Source of the DNA: Pseudomonas sp. MM213
Lineage (GTDB): Bacteria; Pseudomonadota; Gammaproteobacteria; Pseudomonadales; Pseudomonadaceae
DNA: 64,000 nucleotides
Direction: 5' to 3'
NCBI RefSeq assembly: GCF_020423045.1
Contig: NZ_CP081943.1
Coordinates: forward strand, 2,232,001-2,296,000
Shown: in pieces, positions 23,776-31,458 of the stretch
Layout of the letters: every line of letters begins with the position of its first letter
How positions within the stretch are numbered: position 1 is the stretch's first letter
Position numbers and translations under genes: made by a program
The notes under the pieces: generated by a model
What the model was told of the DNA's origin: nothing
Seen by the model: the letters and a program-made list of their open reading frames with translations, nothing else
The model's database searches: none

Positions 23776-25503
23776 TCAATAACCGAGAGACAACCCGGTG
23801 TTACGACGCGGATCGTTCGCTCCGTAGAAACGGTTTTTGCCCACCGGTTTACCTTCCAGCGACGGCGCCCCGACCAGGATCGCGGCGATATGGTTGGCAT
23901 CCTGCGGCCCTGCAAACTTGTGGCCCCAGCTTTCAAGCAGTTTCACCGTGTCCGGACTGGTGGTGAACGCCTCCAGGTTGGTCTCTTCCGGCAACCACTG
24001 CTGGTGGAAACGCGGCGCATCCACCGCCTCCTGGATGTTCATGCCGTAGTCGATCACGTTGAGGATGGTCAGCAAGGTCGCGGTGATGATGCGGCTGCCG
24101 CCGGGGGTGCCGACGACCATCACGACTTTGCCGTCCTTGGTGACGATGGTCGGGCTCATGGACGACAGCGGCGCCTTGCCCGGCGCGATGGCGTTGGCCT
24201 CCCCTTGCACCAGACCGTACATGTTCGGCACGCCGATTTTCGAGGTGAAGTCGTCCATTTCGTCGTTGAGGATGACCCCGGTTTTGCTGGCCATGACCCC
24301 GGCGCCAAACCAGTCGTTCAAGGTGTAGGTCACCGACACCGCGTTGCCCCATTTATCGACGATGGAGTAATGGGTGGTGTTGCTGCCTTCGTGCGGCGCG
24401 ACGCCGGGTTTGAGCTCGCGGGACACACCGGCCTTTTGCGGATTGATGGCAGCGCGGATTTTGCTCGCGTAGTTTTTATCCAGCAAATGGGCGATCGGAT
24501 TTTTCACGAAGTCCGGGTCGCCGAGGTAGCTGTTACGGTCGACATACGCGTGGCGCATGGCTTCGATCTGGTAATGCATACCCTGCGCCGAGCGGTACCC
24601 CAGGTCTTTCATCGGGTAGCCGTCGAGGATGTTCATGATCTCGCAGATCACTACGCCGCCGGAGCTTGGCGGTGGTGCCGAGACCACGTGGTAGCCACGG
24701 TAATCGCACTCGATGGGTGCCAGTTCGCGGGTCTTGTATTTGTCGAGGTCGGCCTGGGTGATGATGCCTTTGTTGGCCTGACTGGAGGTGACGATCGCGT
24801 CAGCGACCCAGCCCTTATAGAAACCGTCGGCGCCCTTCTCGGAGATTTCCCGTAGGGTTTTGCCGAGGTCTTTTTGCACCAGTTTCTGGCCGACTTGCAT
24901 CGGCTCGCCGTTGCTCAGGAAAATCGAGCCGGAATCTTTCATGTCCTTTTTGAAGACGTCGGTGGCGGACTCCAGCAAATCGACATCGCCCTGCTCCAGC
25001 ACAAAGCCGTCTTCAGCGAGTTTGATCGCCGGGGCGATCACTTCCTTGCGCGGTTTGGTGCCGTAGGTTTTCAGCGCCAGTTCCATACCAGACACGGTGC
25101 CCGGCACGCCGACCGCCAGATGACCACGGGTGCTGAGGTCCGGGACGACGTTGCCCTCTTTGTCGAGGTACATGTCGGCAGTGGCGGCCAGCGGGGCTTT
25201 TTCGCGGAAATCGAGGAAGGTCTTGCGCCCGTCCGCCAGTTGAATGGTCATGAAACCACCGCCGCCCAGGTTACCTGCCGCGGGATACACCACTGCCAGC
25301 GCATACCCGACCGCGACGGCGGCATCGACGGCGTTACCACCGTTCTTGAGCACATCGACGCCCACATGACTGGCCAGATGCTGGGCCGTGACCACCATGC
25401 CGTTTTCGGCGGCGACGGGGGCGACAGAAGCGGCGTGAGCCGCCAGGCAACTGAGTGCCAATGAAGTCGCGATGAGCGATTTGGCAAAAGGTTCGAACTT
25501 CAT
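23776..25503 (-). CDS. ggt: Gamma-glutamyltranspeptidase
   Basis: A 575-aa periplasmic Ntn-hydrolase that cleaves the gamma-glutamyl bond of glutathione and related amides. The signal peptide is residues 1-25 (MKFEPFAKSLIATSLALSCL, cut near AAHA). The precursor self-cleaves before the catalytic Thr376 in SNTTHYSIVDKWGNAVS. The glycine-rich GGGGFM (about 80-85) and the PPPSSGG motif near 277 build the active site. Length and spacing match bacterial GGTs. It is divergent from the ogt gene. Confidence 0.93.
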   Translation of the reverse strand: MKFEPFAKSLIATSLALSCLAAHAASVAPVAAENGMVVTAQHLASHVGVDVLKNGGNAVDAAVAVGYALAVVYPAAGNLGGGGFMTIQLADGRKTFLDFREKAPLAATADMYLDKEGNVVPDLSTRGHLAVGVPGTVSGMELALKTYGTKPRKEVIAPAIKLAEDGFVLEQGDVDLLESATDVFKKDMKDSGSIFLSNGEPMQVGQKLVQKDLGKTLREISEKGADGFYKGWVADAIVTSSQANKGIITQADLDKYKTRELAPIECDYRGYHVVSAPPPSSGGVVICEIMNILDGYPMKDLGYRSAQGMHYQIEAMRHAYVDRNSYLGDPDFVKNPIAHLLDKNYASKIRAAINPQKAGVSRELKPGVAPHEGSNTTHYSIVDKWGNAVSVTYTLNDWFGAGVMASKTGVILNDEMDDFTSKIGVPNMYGLVQGEANAIAPGKAPLSSMSPTIVTKDGKVVMVVGTPGGSRIITATLLTILNVIDYGMNIQEAVDAPRFHQQWLPEETNLEAFTTSPDTVKLLESWGHKFAGPQDANHIAAILVGAPSLEGKPVGKNRFYGANDPRRNTGLSLGY

Positions 25504-25652
25504 GAGTCGGTCTCTTTTTGTTTTTAGGGTCGGTAAAAAAACAGAGAAAACGTTTCAAGAGCAGTACGCAGTATGGTCGGGATTGCGTATTGCGCCTCCC
25601 CGTCGAGGCAGTATGCTTGCCGCCTGCTCACCTGTTTTCGGAGTCCGCCCGC

Positions 25653-26165
25653 ATGAGTTACACCTTCACCACCATGGCGTCGCCGGTCGGCGAGTTGAAG
25701 CTGGTCGCGAACGGTTCGAGACTGGCGGCCATCCTCTGGGAAAACGACAAACCGAATCGCGTACGGCTCGGGCCGATGAGTGAGGCGGCGGACAACCCGG
25801 TCCTGGTGCGCGCGGTTCAACAGTTGCAGGAATACTTCGCAGGCACACGAAACCGCTTCGACCTGGAACTGGATTTCGCCGGGACGGACTTTCAGAAAAA
25901 GGTGTGGCAGGCCCTGCTGACCATTCCGTTCGGCGAAACGCGCAGCTATAGCCAGATTGCCGAGCAGATCGGCAACCCGAGCGCAGTGCGTGCAGTGGGT
26001 GCGGCGAATGGCAAGAACCCGATCTCGATTATTGCGCCGTGCCATCGGGTGATCGGCGCGTCGGGGAAATTGACCGGGTTTGCAGGTGGGCTTGAGGCGA
26101 AGGAATTATTGCTGACCCTGGAAGGCGGCCAATGGGGTGGGACCGGGCGACTGGAAGGCTTTTGA
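25653..26165 (+). CDS. ogt: Methylated-DNA-[protein]-cysteine S-methyltransferase
   Basis: A 170-aa suicide DNA repair protein that moves the alkyl group of O6-methylguanine or O4-methylthymine to its own cysteine. The DNA-binding motif is QIGNPSAVRAVGAANGKNPI with the arginine finger, followed by the acceptor-site motif PCHRVIG and SGKLTGFAGGLEAKE. The N-terminal domain is short and without the Ada zinc cysteines, so this is an Ogt/AGT-type, not Ada-type, protein. Start chosen at MSYTFTTMASPVG with GGAG upstream; the longer frame reads through promoter DNA. Confidence 0.92.
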   Translation: MSYTFTTMASPVGELKLVANGSRLAAILWENDKPNRVRLGPMSEAADNPVLVRAVQQLQEYFAGTRNRFDLELDFAGTDFQKKVWQALLTIPFGETRSYSQIAEQIGNPSAVRAVGAANGKNPISIIAPCHRVIGASGKLTGFAGGLEAKELLLTLEGGQWGGTGRLEGF

Positions 26166-26176
26166 CCTTGCTTTAT

Positions 26177-26260
26177 GTAGGAGCGAAGCTTGCTCGCGAA
26201 GGTGTGTCAGCAACGGTGCTGTCGCCTGACACACCTTCGCGAGCAAGCTTCGCTCCTACA
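26177..26260. repeat. REPIN of the GAGCGAAGCTTGCTCGCGAAGG class
   Basis: GTAGGAGCGAAGCTTGCTCG and its complement form a near-perfect inverted pair around GTGTGTCAG...CTGACACAC. This is the second REP class of the window, differing from the GCCGGCTTGCTGGCGAT class. Confidence 0.9.
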
Positions 26261-26273
26261 GGGGATTGCGTGC

Positions 26274-26861
26274 TCAGGTGAACATATTTTTCATGGCGGC
26301 GTACTGCAGCAGCATGATGGTCTTCGCGTCGCAGATCTCCCCGCGATAAAACGCTTCCAGTGCGGCCTCGAACGGCCACTCCAGCACTTCCAGTTCTTCG
26401 GTCTCTTCTTCGAGCCCGCCGCCCTCGCCGACTTTCGATGAAGCATCGTATTCGGCGATGAAAAAATGCAGTTTCTCAGTCACCGAGCCGGGGCTCATGT
26501 AGGCCTCGAACACCTTCTGCACATGGTGCACGCGATAACCGGTTTCTTCCTCCGCTTCATCGCGGATGCGTTCTTCGGGCGCAGCGCCTTCGAGCAATCC
26601 CGCAGCCACCTCGATCAACAGACCGTCGTGACCATTGACGAACACCGGCAAGCGGAATTGCCGGGTCAGTACGACGGTTTTCTTCTCGCGGTTGAACAGC
26701 AGAATCGCCGCGCCATTGCCACGGTCATAGACCTCGCGAGTCTGGCGTTGCCATTCGCCGTTGTTGCGCTGGTAATCGAAGGTGATTTTCTTCAGCAGAT
26801 ACCAGTCGTGGGACAACACCTGGGACTCGACGATGTTGACCCGCTCGGCTGTGTTCGGCAT
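26274..26861 (-). CDS. nudK: NUDIX hydrolase, GDP-mannose pyrophosphatase type
   Basis: A 195-aa NUDIX enzyme. The box GLLEGAAPEERIRDEAEEET (about 89-108) followed by GY matches GX5EX7REUXEEXGU apart from small spacing choices. The long N-terminal part (LLKKITFDYQRNNGEWQRQT) and EVYDRGNGAAILLF are those of the NudK/ADP-sugar pyrophosphatase group, which splits GDP-mannose to mannose 1-phosphate and GMP. Cytosolic. Solitary gene on the minus strand next to a hemerythrin-like gene. Confidence 0.82.
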   Translation of the reverse strand: MPNTAERVNIVESQVLSHDWYLLKKITFDYQRNNGEWQRQTREVYDRGNGAAILLFNREKKTVVLTRQFRLPVFVNGHDGLLIEVAAGLLEGAAPEERIRDEAEEETGYRVHHVQKVFEAYMSPGSVTEKLHFFIAEYDASSKVGEGGGLEEETEELEVLEWPFEAALEAFYRGEICDAKTIMLLQYAAMKNMFT

Positions 26862-26911
26862 GACAACGCATCCTTATTTCGTCAGAAAACGCCCATCTTA
26901 GACGAAGGTCC

Positions 26912-27349
26912 TCACGAAAGTTGAGCCTTGTATTCCCTCTCGTATTGCCTGGCGAGCGTTTCTTTCTGCTGGTCGTCGAGCAGCTTGCCGGCCATCTGGA
27001 AGAACTTCTGCTCTTCTTCCTCCAGATGGTGATGGACCTTCTCCGAGAGCTTCTTCGCGGTCGCCAGCCAGCCCGGGCTGGACATCTCGGTCTCGTCGAG
27101 TTCCTCCATCATTTCGTCCATCTCGTGATGTTCCGAAATCGCGTGGCGACTGAGGTCGACACCGTTGTCGAACTCCATCAGCGGGATATAAAAATGCCGC
27201 TCTTCTGCAGTTTCGTGTGCCTGGAGTTCTGACTTGAGCTGCTTGTAGGCTTCAACGCGCTCCGGGGTGTCGCCGCTGGTCTTGACCAATGCGACGGCGT
27301 AGGTGCGTTGGCGGTCATGGCTTTCGCGCAAGGCTTCGAAAATGTTCAT
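26912..27349 (-). CDS. Hemerythrin HHE cation-binding domain protein
   Basis: A 145-aa four-helix protein. Likely iron-ligand residues lie in ESHDRQR, LQAHETAEERHFY, ISEHHEMDEMMEELDE and VHHHLEEEEQKFF, the spacing expected for an HHE hemerythrin domain. Such proteins bind oxygen or nitric oxide or sense iron. The chosen ATG at 27349 has GAGGA 6 nt upstream; a TTG two codons earlier is too close to that site. It lacks any extra signalling domain. Confidence 0.85.
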   Translation of the reverse strand: MNIFEALRESHDRQRTYAVALVKTSGDTPERVEAYKQLKSELQAHETAEERHFYIPLMEFDNGVDLSRHAISEHHEMDEMMEELDETEMSSPGWLATAKKLSEKVHHHLEEEEQKFFQMAGKLLDDQQKETLARQYEREYKAQLS

Positions 27350-27495
27350 TGGCAATCCTCATCGGCCGCGTTCTGGAATGACGCTGTAAAGGCTAGACAT
27401 CTGCGCGCTGGCGACGGTTCCTCTGAATAACGAGGGATAGAACAATCGTCGCGACCCGGATACGCTCGTGCATCACTGCCATAAGGATGTAGCCG

Positions 27496-27939
27496 ATGAC
27501 ACTCAGCATCGAACAGTCGCACAACCCGACACCGGAAGATCGCGAGGCGATCCTTGCACCGTTGCGAGCCTACAACGTCGCCCAAGCGGGGGACGGCAAA
27601 GCGCAACCGCTGGCCCTGCTGGTACGCGATGACCAGGGCGAAATTCTCGGCGGGCTGTACGGCCGGTTTTTCTATCAATGGTTGTTTATCGAATTGCTGT
27701 CGGTGCCGGAACAGGGCCGGGGACAAGGCATCGGTTCCAGGCTGATGCAGATGGCCGAAGACCTGGCGCGGGAGAAGGAATGCGTGGGGATCTGGCTGGA
27801 CACCTTCGACTTTCAGGCGCCGGAGTTCTACAAGAAGCTTGGGTTCAGCGAGTTGGGGCAGATCGTTGACTACCCGCCGGGGCACAAGCGCTTCTTTTTC
27901 CAGAAGCGCCTGATCAATAAAGCCGAACTCTCCCTGTAG
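27496..27939 (+). CDS. GNAT family N-acetyltransferase
   Basis: A 147-aa GNAT protein. The acetyl-CoA-binding motif LSVPEQGRGQGIGSRLMQMA is preceded by EILGGLYGRFFYQWLFIELL and followed by GIWLDTFDFQAPEFYKKLGF. This subgroup is common in pseudomonads, function unknown. The stop codon TAG (27937-27939) is provided by the REP element that begins at 27936, so the natural C-terminus may have been a few residues different. The gene is complete otherwise. Confidence 0.85.
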   Translation: MTLSIEQSHNPTPEDREAILAPLRAYNVAQAGDGKAQPLALLVRDDQGEILGGLYGRFFYQWLFIELLSVPEQGRGQGIGSRLMQMAEDLAREKECVGIWLDTFDFQAPEFYKKLGFSELGQIVDYPPGHKRFFFQKRLINKAELSL

Positions 27940-28002
27940 GAGCATGGCTTGCCAGCGAAGGCGTCCGTGAAATCGCCATCGCCGGCAAGCCGTGCTCCTA
28001 CA
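27936..28002. repeat. REPIN overlapping the GNAT stop codon
   Basis: A 67-bp inverted REP pair with GTAGGAGCATGGCTTGCCAGCG at the left and CAAGCCGTGCTCCTAC at the right. Its second to fourth bases are the TAG stop of the preceding gene. Confidence 0.9.
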
Positions 28003-28025
28003 AAGGTATTGCGGTGCTCAAAAGA

Positions 28026-28376
28026 TCAGAGGCAGGTAGCCAGCGCCGCCAAACGGCGCTTGGCGACAAAGTCGTCATGCTGCGCGTAGTAACTCAACGC
28101 CGTCCCTGACGCATCGGTGGTCACGTCCACAAAGGACTCCGCCGAACGCGTGTAAACGGTAGACCCACCCTTCTTACCCGGCTGCAAATAAGCGCCCGCA
28201 TCGACGCCGAATACTGCCTCGTCCTGCCACGCGAACTGCACGCACTGGGCGACGACTTTTTCCGGTTTGTCCGAAGTCAGGGTTTTGTACGGGGTGCCCG
28301 TGCGGGCATCGTTCATCACCGAACCGGCGCATCCCGCCAGCAACGTTGCGGCCAGCGCCACCATCAGAATTCGCAT
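28026..28376 (-). CDS. Small lipoprotein of unknown function
   Basis: A 116-aa protein beginning MRILMVALAATLLAGCAGSV, a signal peptide with lipobox LLAGC (Cys16 would be lipidated). The mature part (about 100 residues) reads as a mixed alpha/beta domain with CVQFAWQDEAVFGVDAG and SYYAQHDDFVAKRRLAALA; the single other cysteines at about 45 and 115 could form a disulfide. No family recognised with certainty. Expected at the outer membrane because the residue after Cys is Ala, not Asp. Confidence 0.75.
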   Translation of the reverse strand: MRILMVALAATLLAGCAGSVMNDARTGTPYKTLTSDKPEKVVAQCVQFAWQDEAVFGVDAGAYLQPGKKGGSTVYTRSAESFVDVTTDASGTALSYYAQHDDFVAKRRLAALATCL

Positions 28377-28538
28377 TGCGTGTGCTCATCAAGAAAAAGC
28401 GGACTGTATCACCGTGGGCCGGCGTATCGTTCTGCTTTACTTCATTTATACCGCGACACCGCGCAACGATTCGCGCACCCTGTCGCGCCAAACGCTGCAT
28501 CGCCCTTATTTCCGGGCTCATTTTTTTCTGGAACGTCC

Positions 28539-28787
28539 ATGACACCCAACGCCGAATTCTACAAACCGACCGCTGAATATGCCGACAAGCTGATCAGCCA
28601 GATCGGCCAGACGCCTTCCTGGATCGCCAAGCGAATCGGCGTCACCGACAAGCGGATCCGTTACATCCTCGACGGCGAACGTACCGTCAAGGGCGAAACC
28701 ACGCCGATCCAGATGACCTACTGCGAGCAGTTTGCCCTCGAATGCCTGGCCGCAGCGGCCAAGGCCAGCAAGAAGCAGTCCGTGTAA
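28539..28787 (+). CDS. Small helix-turn-helix protein
   Basis: An 82-aa protein, MTPNAEFYKPTAEYADKLI onward. The centre QIGQTPSWIAKRIGVTDKRI followed by RYILDGE reads as a lambda-repressor-type helix-turn-helix, so it is probably a small DNA-binding protein. The start at 28539 has a weak ribosome site (GGAACG); the upstream frame is open but not coding in character. It is followed 20 bp later by another small gene on the same strand, likely in one transcript. Target unknown. Confidence 0.65.
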   Translation: MTPNAEFYKPTAEYADKLISQIGQTPSWIAKRIGVTDKRIRYILDGERTVKGETTPIQMTYCEQFALECLAAAAKASKKQSV

Positions 28788-28807
28788 CCCATTCTCAAGG
28801 AGCGACC

Positions 28808-29137
28808 ATGGCGGCAACCGAACAGCAACACGAGCAGGCGCTGCAGAAGTTTCTCGATGAGCGACCTGAACTGCGCCACGAACTCGACAACCTCAACCCG
28901 CTGCTGGCTCAGGCCAAGGGCGAAACCGCAGCGCAGTTTCGCGACGAGCGCTTGCATGAAGCGTTCGAAGCCGAGGCCGAACGCCTGGGGTTGTTTGCCT
29001 GGGAGCTGACCCTGCAACTGACCGCCGCGACACCGGAGGACTACGAAGCTCAACGCCTGAACGTACACCGGGAAGTGGCCGAGATGGCGGGGATGGACTG
29101 GCTGGAGTATTGCGAGTTATATGGTCTGATCCCATAA
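28808..29137 (+). CDS. Conserved small cytosolic protein, unknown function
   Basis: A 109-aa helical protein, MAATEQQHEQALQKFLDERP onward, without a signal peptide or membrane segment. AAGGAG at 28797-28802 is a strong ribosome site 5 nt before the ATG. The sequence is rich in Glu, Ala and Leu, and ends GMDWLEYCELYGLIP. It looks like one of the Pseudomonas-restricted domain-of-unknown-function families; I cannot name it safely. Probably co-transcribed with the small helix-turn-helix gene upstream. Confidence 0.65.
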   Translation: MAATEQQHEQALQKFLDERPELRHELDNLNPLLAQAKGETAAQFRDERLHEAFEAEAERLGLFAWELTLQLTAATPEDYEAQRLNVHREVAEMAGMDWLEYCELYGLIP

Positions 29138-29165
29138 CCGTCGCCGCACAAGGATCCCGCCACCG

Positions 29166-29870
29166 ATGCTGCCTTCGTCTTCCACGACCCGCGCCAGTCC
29201 GGGGCATCTGCACACTCAGAAATGGCGCGGCCGCATCGGCCTGTCGCTGGTGGCCGCACTCTCGGTGCTTGCCGGCATGACCGACGCTATCGGCTTCATG
29301 GCCAGCGGCGATTTCGTTTCCTTCATGAGCGGCAACACCACCCGCCTCGCCGTGGCGATCAGCGACGGCGACATGGGCCTGACCCTGCGCCTGCTGCTGC
29401 TCGTGGCCACGTTCATCCTCGGCAACGCCTTGGGCATTGTCGTCAGCCGTGTCGGCGGGCGCCGCGCGCTGCCCTTGCTGTTGTGCATCGCCATGTTGCT
29501 GTGTGCGGCGGCGGCCTGGCCTTATGACGAACAATTGCCGGCGCTGCTGGCGGCGATCATCGCGATGGGCATGCTCAATGCCGCCGTCGAAGAAGTGAAT
29601 GGCCTGCCGGTGGGCCTGACTTACGTGACGGGCGCCCTGTCGCGCTTCGGTCGCGGCCTGGGACGCTGGATGCTCGGCGAGCGGCGCAATGGCTGGCGGG
29701 TGCAGCTGATCCCCTGGACCGGAATGTTTGCCGGCGCGGTGCTGGGGGCTGTGCTGGAGCATCATCTTGGACTCAGGGCGTTGTTTGTCAGCGGGTTGCT
29801 GGCGGGGGCGCTTGGAGTGCTGTCGTTGAGGATTCCAAGGCGTTGGCAGTTGGGGTATATGCCGCGTTGA
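29166..29870 (+). CDS. YoaK/DUF1275 family inner-membrane protein
   Basis: A 234-aa integral membrane protein with about six helices. It carries the DUF1275 hallmark GMTDAIGFMASGDFVSFMSG followed by NTTRLAVAI, plus hydrophobic stretches around LRLLLLVATFILGNALGIVV, LPLLLCIAMLLCAAAAW and LLAAIIAMGMLNAAVEEVNG. The family is widespread and poorly characterised, perhaps transport. Start from the frame as given; the N-terminal 25 residues are polar and could be shorter. Confidence 0.82.
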   Translation: MLPSSSTTRASPGHLHTQKWRGRIGLSLVAALSVLAGMTDAIGFMASGDFVSFMSGNTTRLAVAISDGDMGLTLRLLLLVATFILGNALGIVVSRVGGRRALPLLLCIAMLLCAAAAWPYDEQLPALLAAIIAMGMLNAAVEEVNGLPVGLTYVTGALSRFGRGLGRWMLGERRNGWRVQLIPWTGMFAGAVLGAVLEHHLGLRALFVSGLLAGALGVLSLRIPRRWQLGYMPR

Positions 29871-29912
29871 GCTCGGGTGTACATCCGGAACCTTTAGGCT
29901 GCCTGGCAGGCC

Positions 29913-30018
29913 GCCATCGCCAGCAAGCCGGCTCCTACAAGGGGTTTGCGGTGGGTCGCGGTCTTGCATAAGACACAGATCCTGTAGGAGCCGGCTTGCT
30001 GCGGGCGGCGATCCGACG
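29913..30018. repeat. Outward-mixed REP pair before tusD
   Basis: A minus-oriented REP (CCATCGCCAGCAAGCCGGCT to CTAC at 29939) is followed 44 bp later by a plus-oriented REP of the GCGGGCGGCG variant starting at 29984. The two point away from each other rather than inward, so this is not a normal REPIN. Confidence 0.8.
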
Positions 30019-30076
30019 ATGGCGACAACTCGGTCCACGCCTTATCATGGCCGCAGTTTCGCTGATCGAGTCCGTC

Positions 30077-30469
30077 ATGAAGTTCGCCATCGCGCTGTTT
30101 TCCGCCGCCCATGCGCCCTCCTCGCGCCGTGCCTTGCTGTTCGCCCAGGCTGCGCTGGCCGGCGGGCATGAGATTGTCCGGCTGTTTTTCTATCAGGATG
30201 GCGTCTACAACGCGTCCGCCAGCGTGGTCACGCCGCAGGATGAACTGGACCTGCCCAAGCAATGGCGCGCCTTTGTGGCCGAACATCAACTGGACGGTGT
30301 CGTCTGCATCGCCGCCGCCCTGCGTCGTGGCGTATTGAACGACGAAGAAGCCCAGCGTTATCAGCGCGAAGCGGTCGCCGTCGGCGCGCCGTGGGAATTG
30401 TCCGGTCTCGGTCAGTTGCATGACGCGGTGCAGGACGCCGACCGACTGATCTGTTTCGGAGGTGCGTGA
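30077..30469 (+). CDS. tusD: Sulfurtransferase TusD
   Basis: A 130-aa DsrE-type subunit of the TusBCD complex. It accepts persulfide sulfur from TusA and passes it to TusE for 2-thiouridine formation at the tRNA wobble base. The active cysteine is Cys77 in DGVVCIAAALRRGV. The start at 30077 gives MKFAIALFSAAHAPSSRR, typical for TusD. First gene of the tight tusDCBE operon; it ends one base before the tusC start. Confidence 0.92.
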   Translation: MKFAIALFSAAHAPSSRRALLFAQAALAGGHEIVRLFFYQDGVYNASASVVTPQDELDLPKQWRAFVAEHQLDGVVCIAAALRRGVLNDEEAQRYQREAVAVGAPWELSGLGQLHDAVQDADRLICFGGA

Positions 30470-30470
30470 C

Positions 30471-30833
30471 ATGCCTAAATCCTTGCTGATTATCAGCCGT
30501 CAGGCGCCGTGGTCCGGGCCGAGCGCACGCGAAGCACTGGACATCGTGCTGGCCGGCGGTGCCTTCGACCTGCCGATCGGCCTGCTGTTTCTTGATGACG
30601 GGGTGTTCCAGCTCGCGCCGAAACAGGACGCCAAGGCCCTGCAACAAAAAGACTTGAGCGCCAACCTGCAAGCGTTGCCGATGTTCGGCGTCGAAGACCT
30701 TTTCGTCTGTGGCGACAGCGCCGCTGAACGCGGCCTGGCCCCGGACAGCTTGTCGCTGGAGGACGCCCAAGTGCTGGCCGCCCGCGAAATCACCGCCCTT
30801 ATTGACCGTTACGACCAGGTGATCACCCTCTGA
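30471..30833 (+). CDS. tusC: Sulfurtransferase complex subunit TusC
   Basis: A 120-aa DsrF-like subunit of the TusBCD heterohexamer. It opens MPKSLLIISRQAPWSGPSAR with a Rossmann-like strand-helix pattern, then EALDIVLAGGAFDLPIGLLF. It has no redox cysteine in the usual place, as expected for this structural subunit. It sits between tusD and tusB with a TGATG overlap at its 3' end. Confidence 0.9.
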   Translation: MPKSLLIISRQAPWSGPSAREALDIVLAGGAFDLPIGLLFLDDGVFQLAPKQDAKALQQKDLSANLQALPMFGVEDLFVCGDSAAERGLAPDSLSLEDAQVLAAREITALIDRYDQVITL

Positions 30834-31126
30834 TGTCGACTTTGCATGTGTTGTCTCATTCCCCGTTCGGCGACGACCGCCTGAGCAGTTGCCTGCGCCT
30901 GATCGGCGCGAACGATGCGCTGCTGCTGACCGGTGACGCGGTGTATGCGTTGCAACCGGGCACCGCGCCCTTCAACGCACTGATCGCCGGCAACCCGACG
31001 CTGTTCGTGTTGGCCGAAGACGCCCGGGCTCGTGCGGTGGAGGTTCCGGATACGGCCAAGGCGATCGATTATCCCGCCTTCGTCGAACTGTCGATTCACT
31101 ACGACAAGGTCAACAGCTGGTTATGA
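30833..31126 (+). CDS. tusB: Sulfurtransferase complex subunit TusB
   Basis: A 97-aa DsrH-like subunit, the smallest member of TusBCD. MSTLHVLSHSPFGDDRLSSC at the N-terminus and DALLLTGDAVYAL in the middle are family-typical. It starts on a TGATG overlap with tusC and ends in an ATGA overlap with tusE. Part of the tRNA 2-thiolation sulfur relay, whose last enzyme MnmA is encoded at 54782. Confidence 0.9.
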   Translation: MSTLHVLSHSPFGDDRLSSCLRLIGANDALLLTGDAVYALQPGTAPFNALIAGNPTLFVLAEDARARAVEVPDTAKAIDYPAFVELSIHYDKVNSWL

Positions 31127-31458
31127 ATGCACTGACGGTCGGCGCCCGCGCCATCGAGTTGGACAAGGACGGTTTCCTGGTTGAACTGAGCGACTGGTCC
31201 GCCGACGTGGCCAGCGCCCTCGCCGCTGCCGAAGACATCGAGTTGAGCCCCGAACACTGGGAAATCCTCGAATTGCTGCGCAGCTTCTACGCCGAATTCC
31301 AGCTGTCCCCGGCGACGCGTCCGCTGATCAAGTACACAGCGTTGAAGCTCGGCCCGGAAAAAGGCAACAGCCTGCACCTGAACCGACTGTTCAAAGGCAC
31401 CCCTGCCAAACTCGCCGCGAAACTGGCGGGCCTGCCCAAACCGACGAATTGCTTATGA
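31123..31458 (+). CDS. tusE: Sulfur-carrier protein TusE (DsrC family)
   Basis: A 111-aa DsrC-family carrier that takes sulfur from TusBCD to MnmA. The penultimate Cys110 in PKPTNCL is the conserved swinging-arm cysteine; the core contains HWEILELLRSFYAEFQLSPA and TALKLGPEKGNSLHLNRLF. It overlaps both neighbours by 4 bp, so the whole tus block is one translationally coupled operon. Confidence 0.92.
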   Translation: MNALTVGARAIELDKDGFLVELSDWSADVASALAAAEDIELSPEHWEILELLRSFYAEFQLSPATRPLIKYTALKLGPEKGNSLHLNRLFKGTPAKLAAKLAGLPKPTNCL

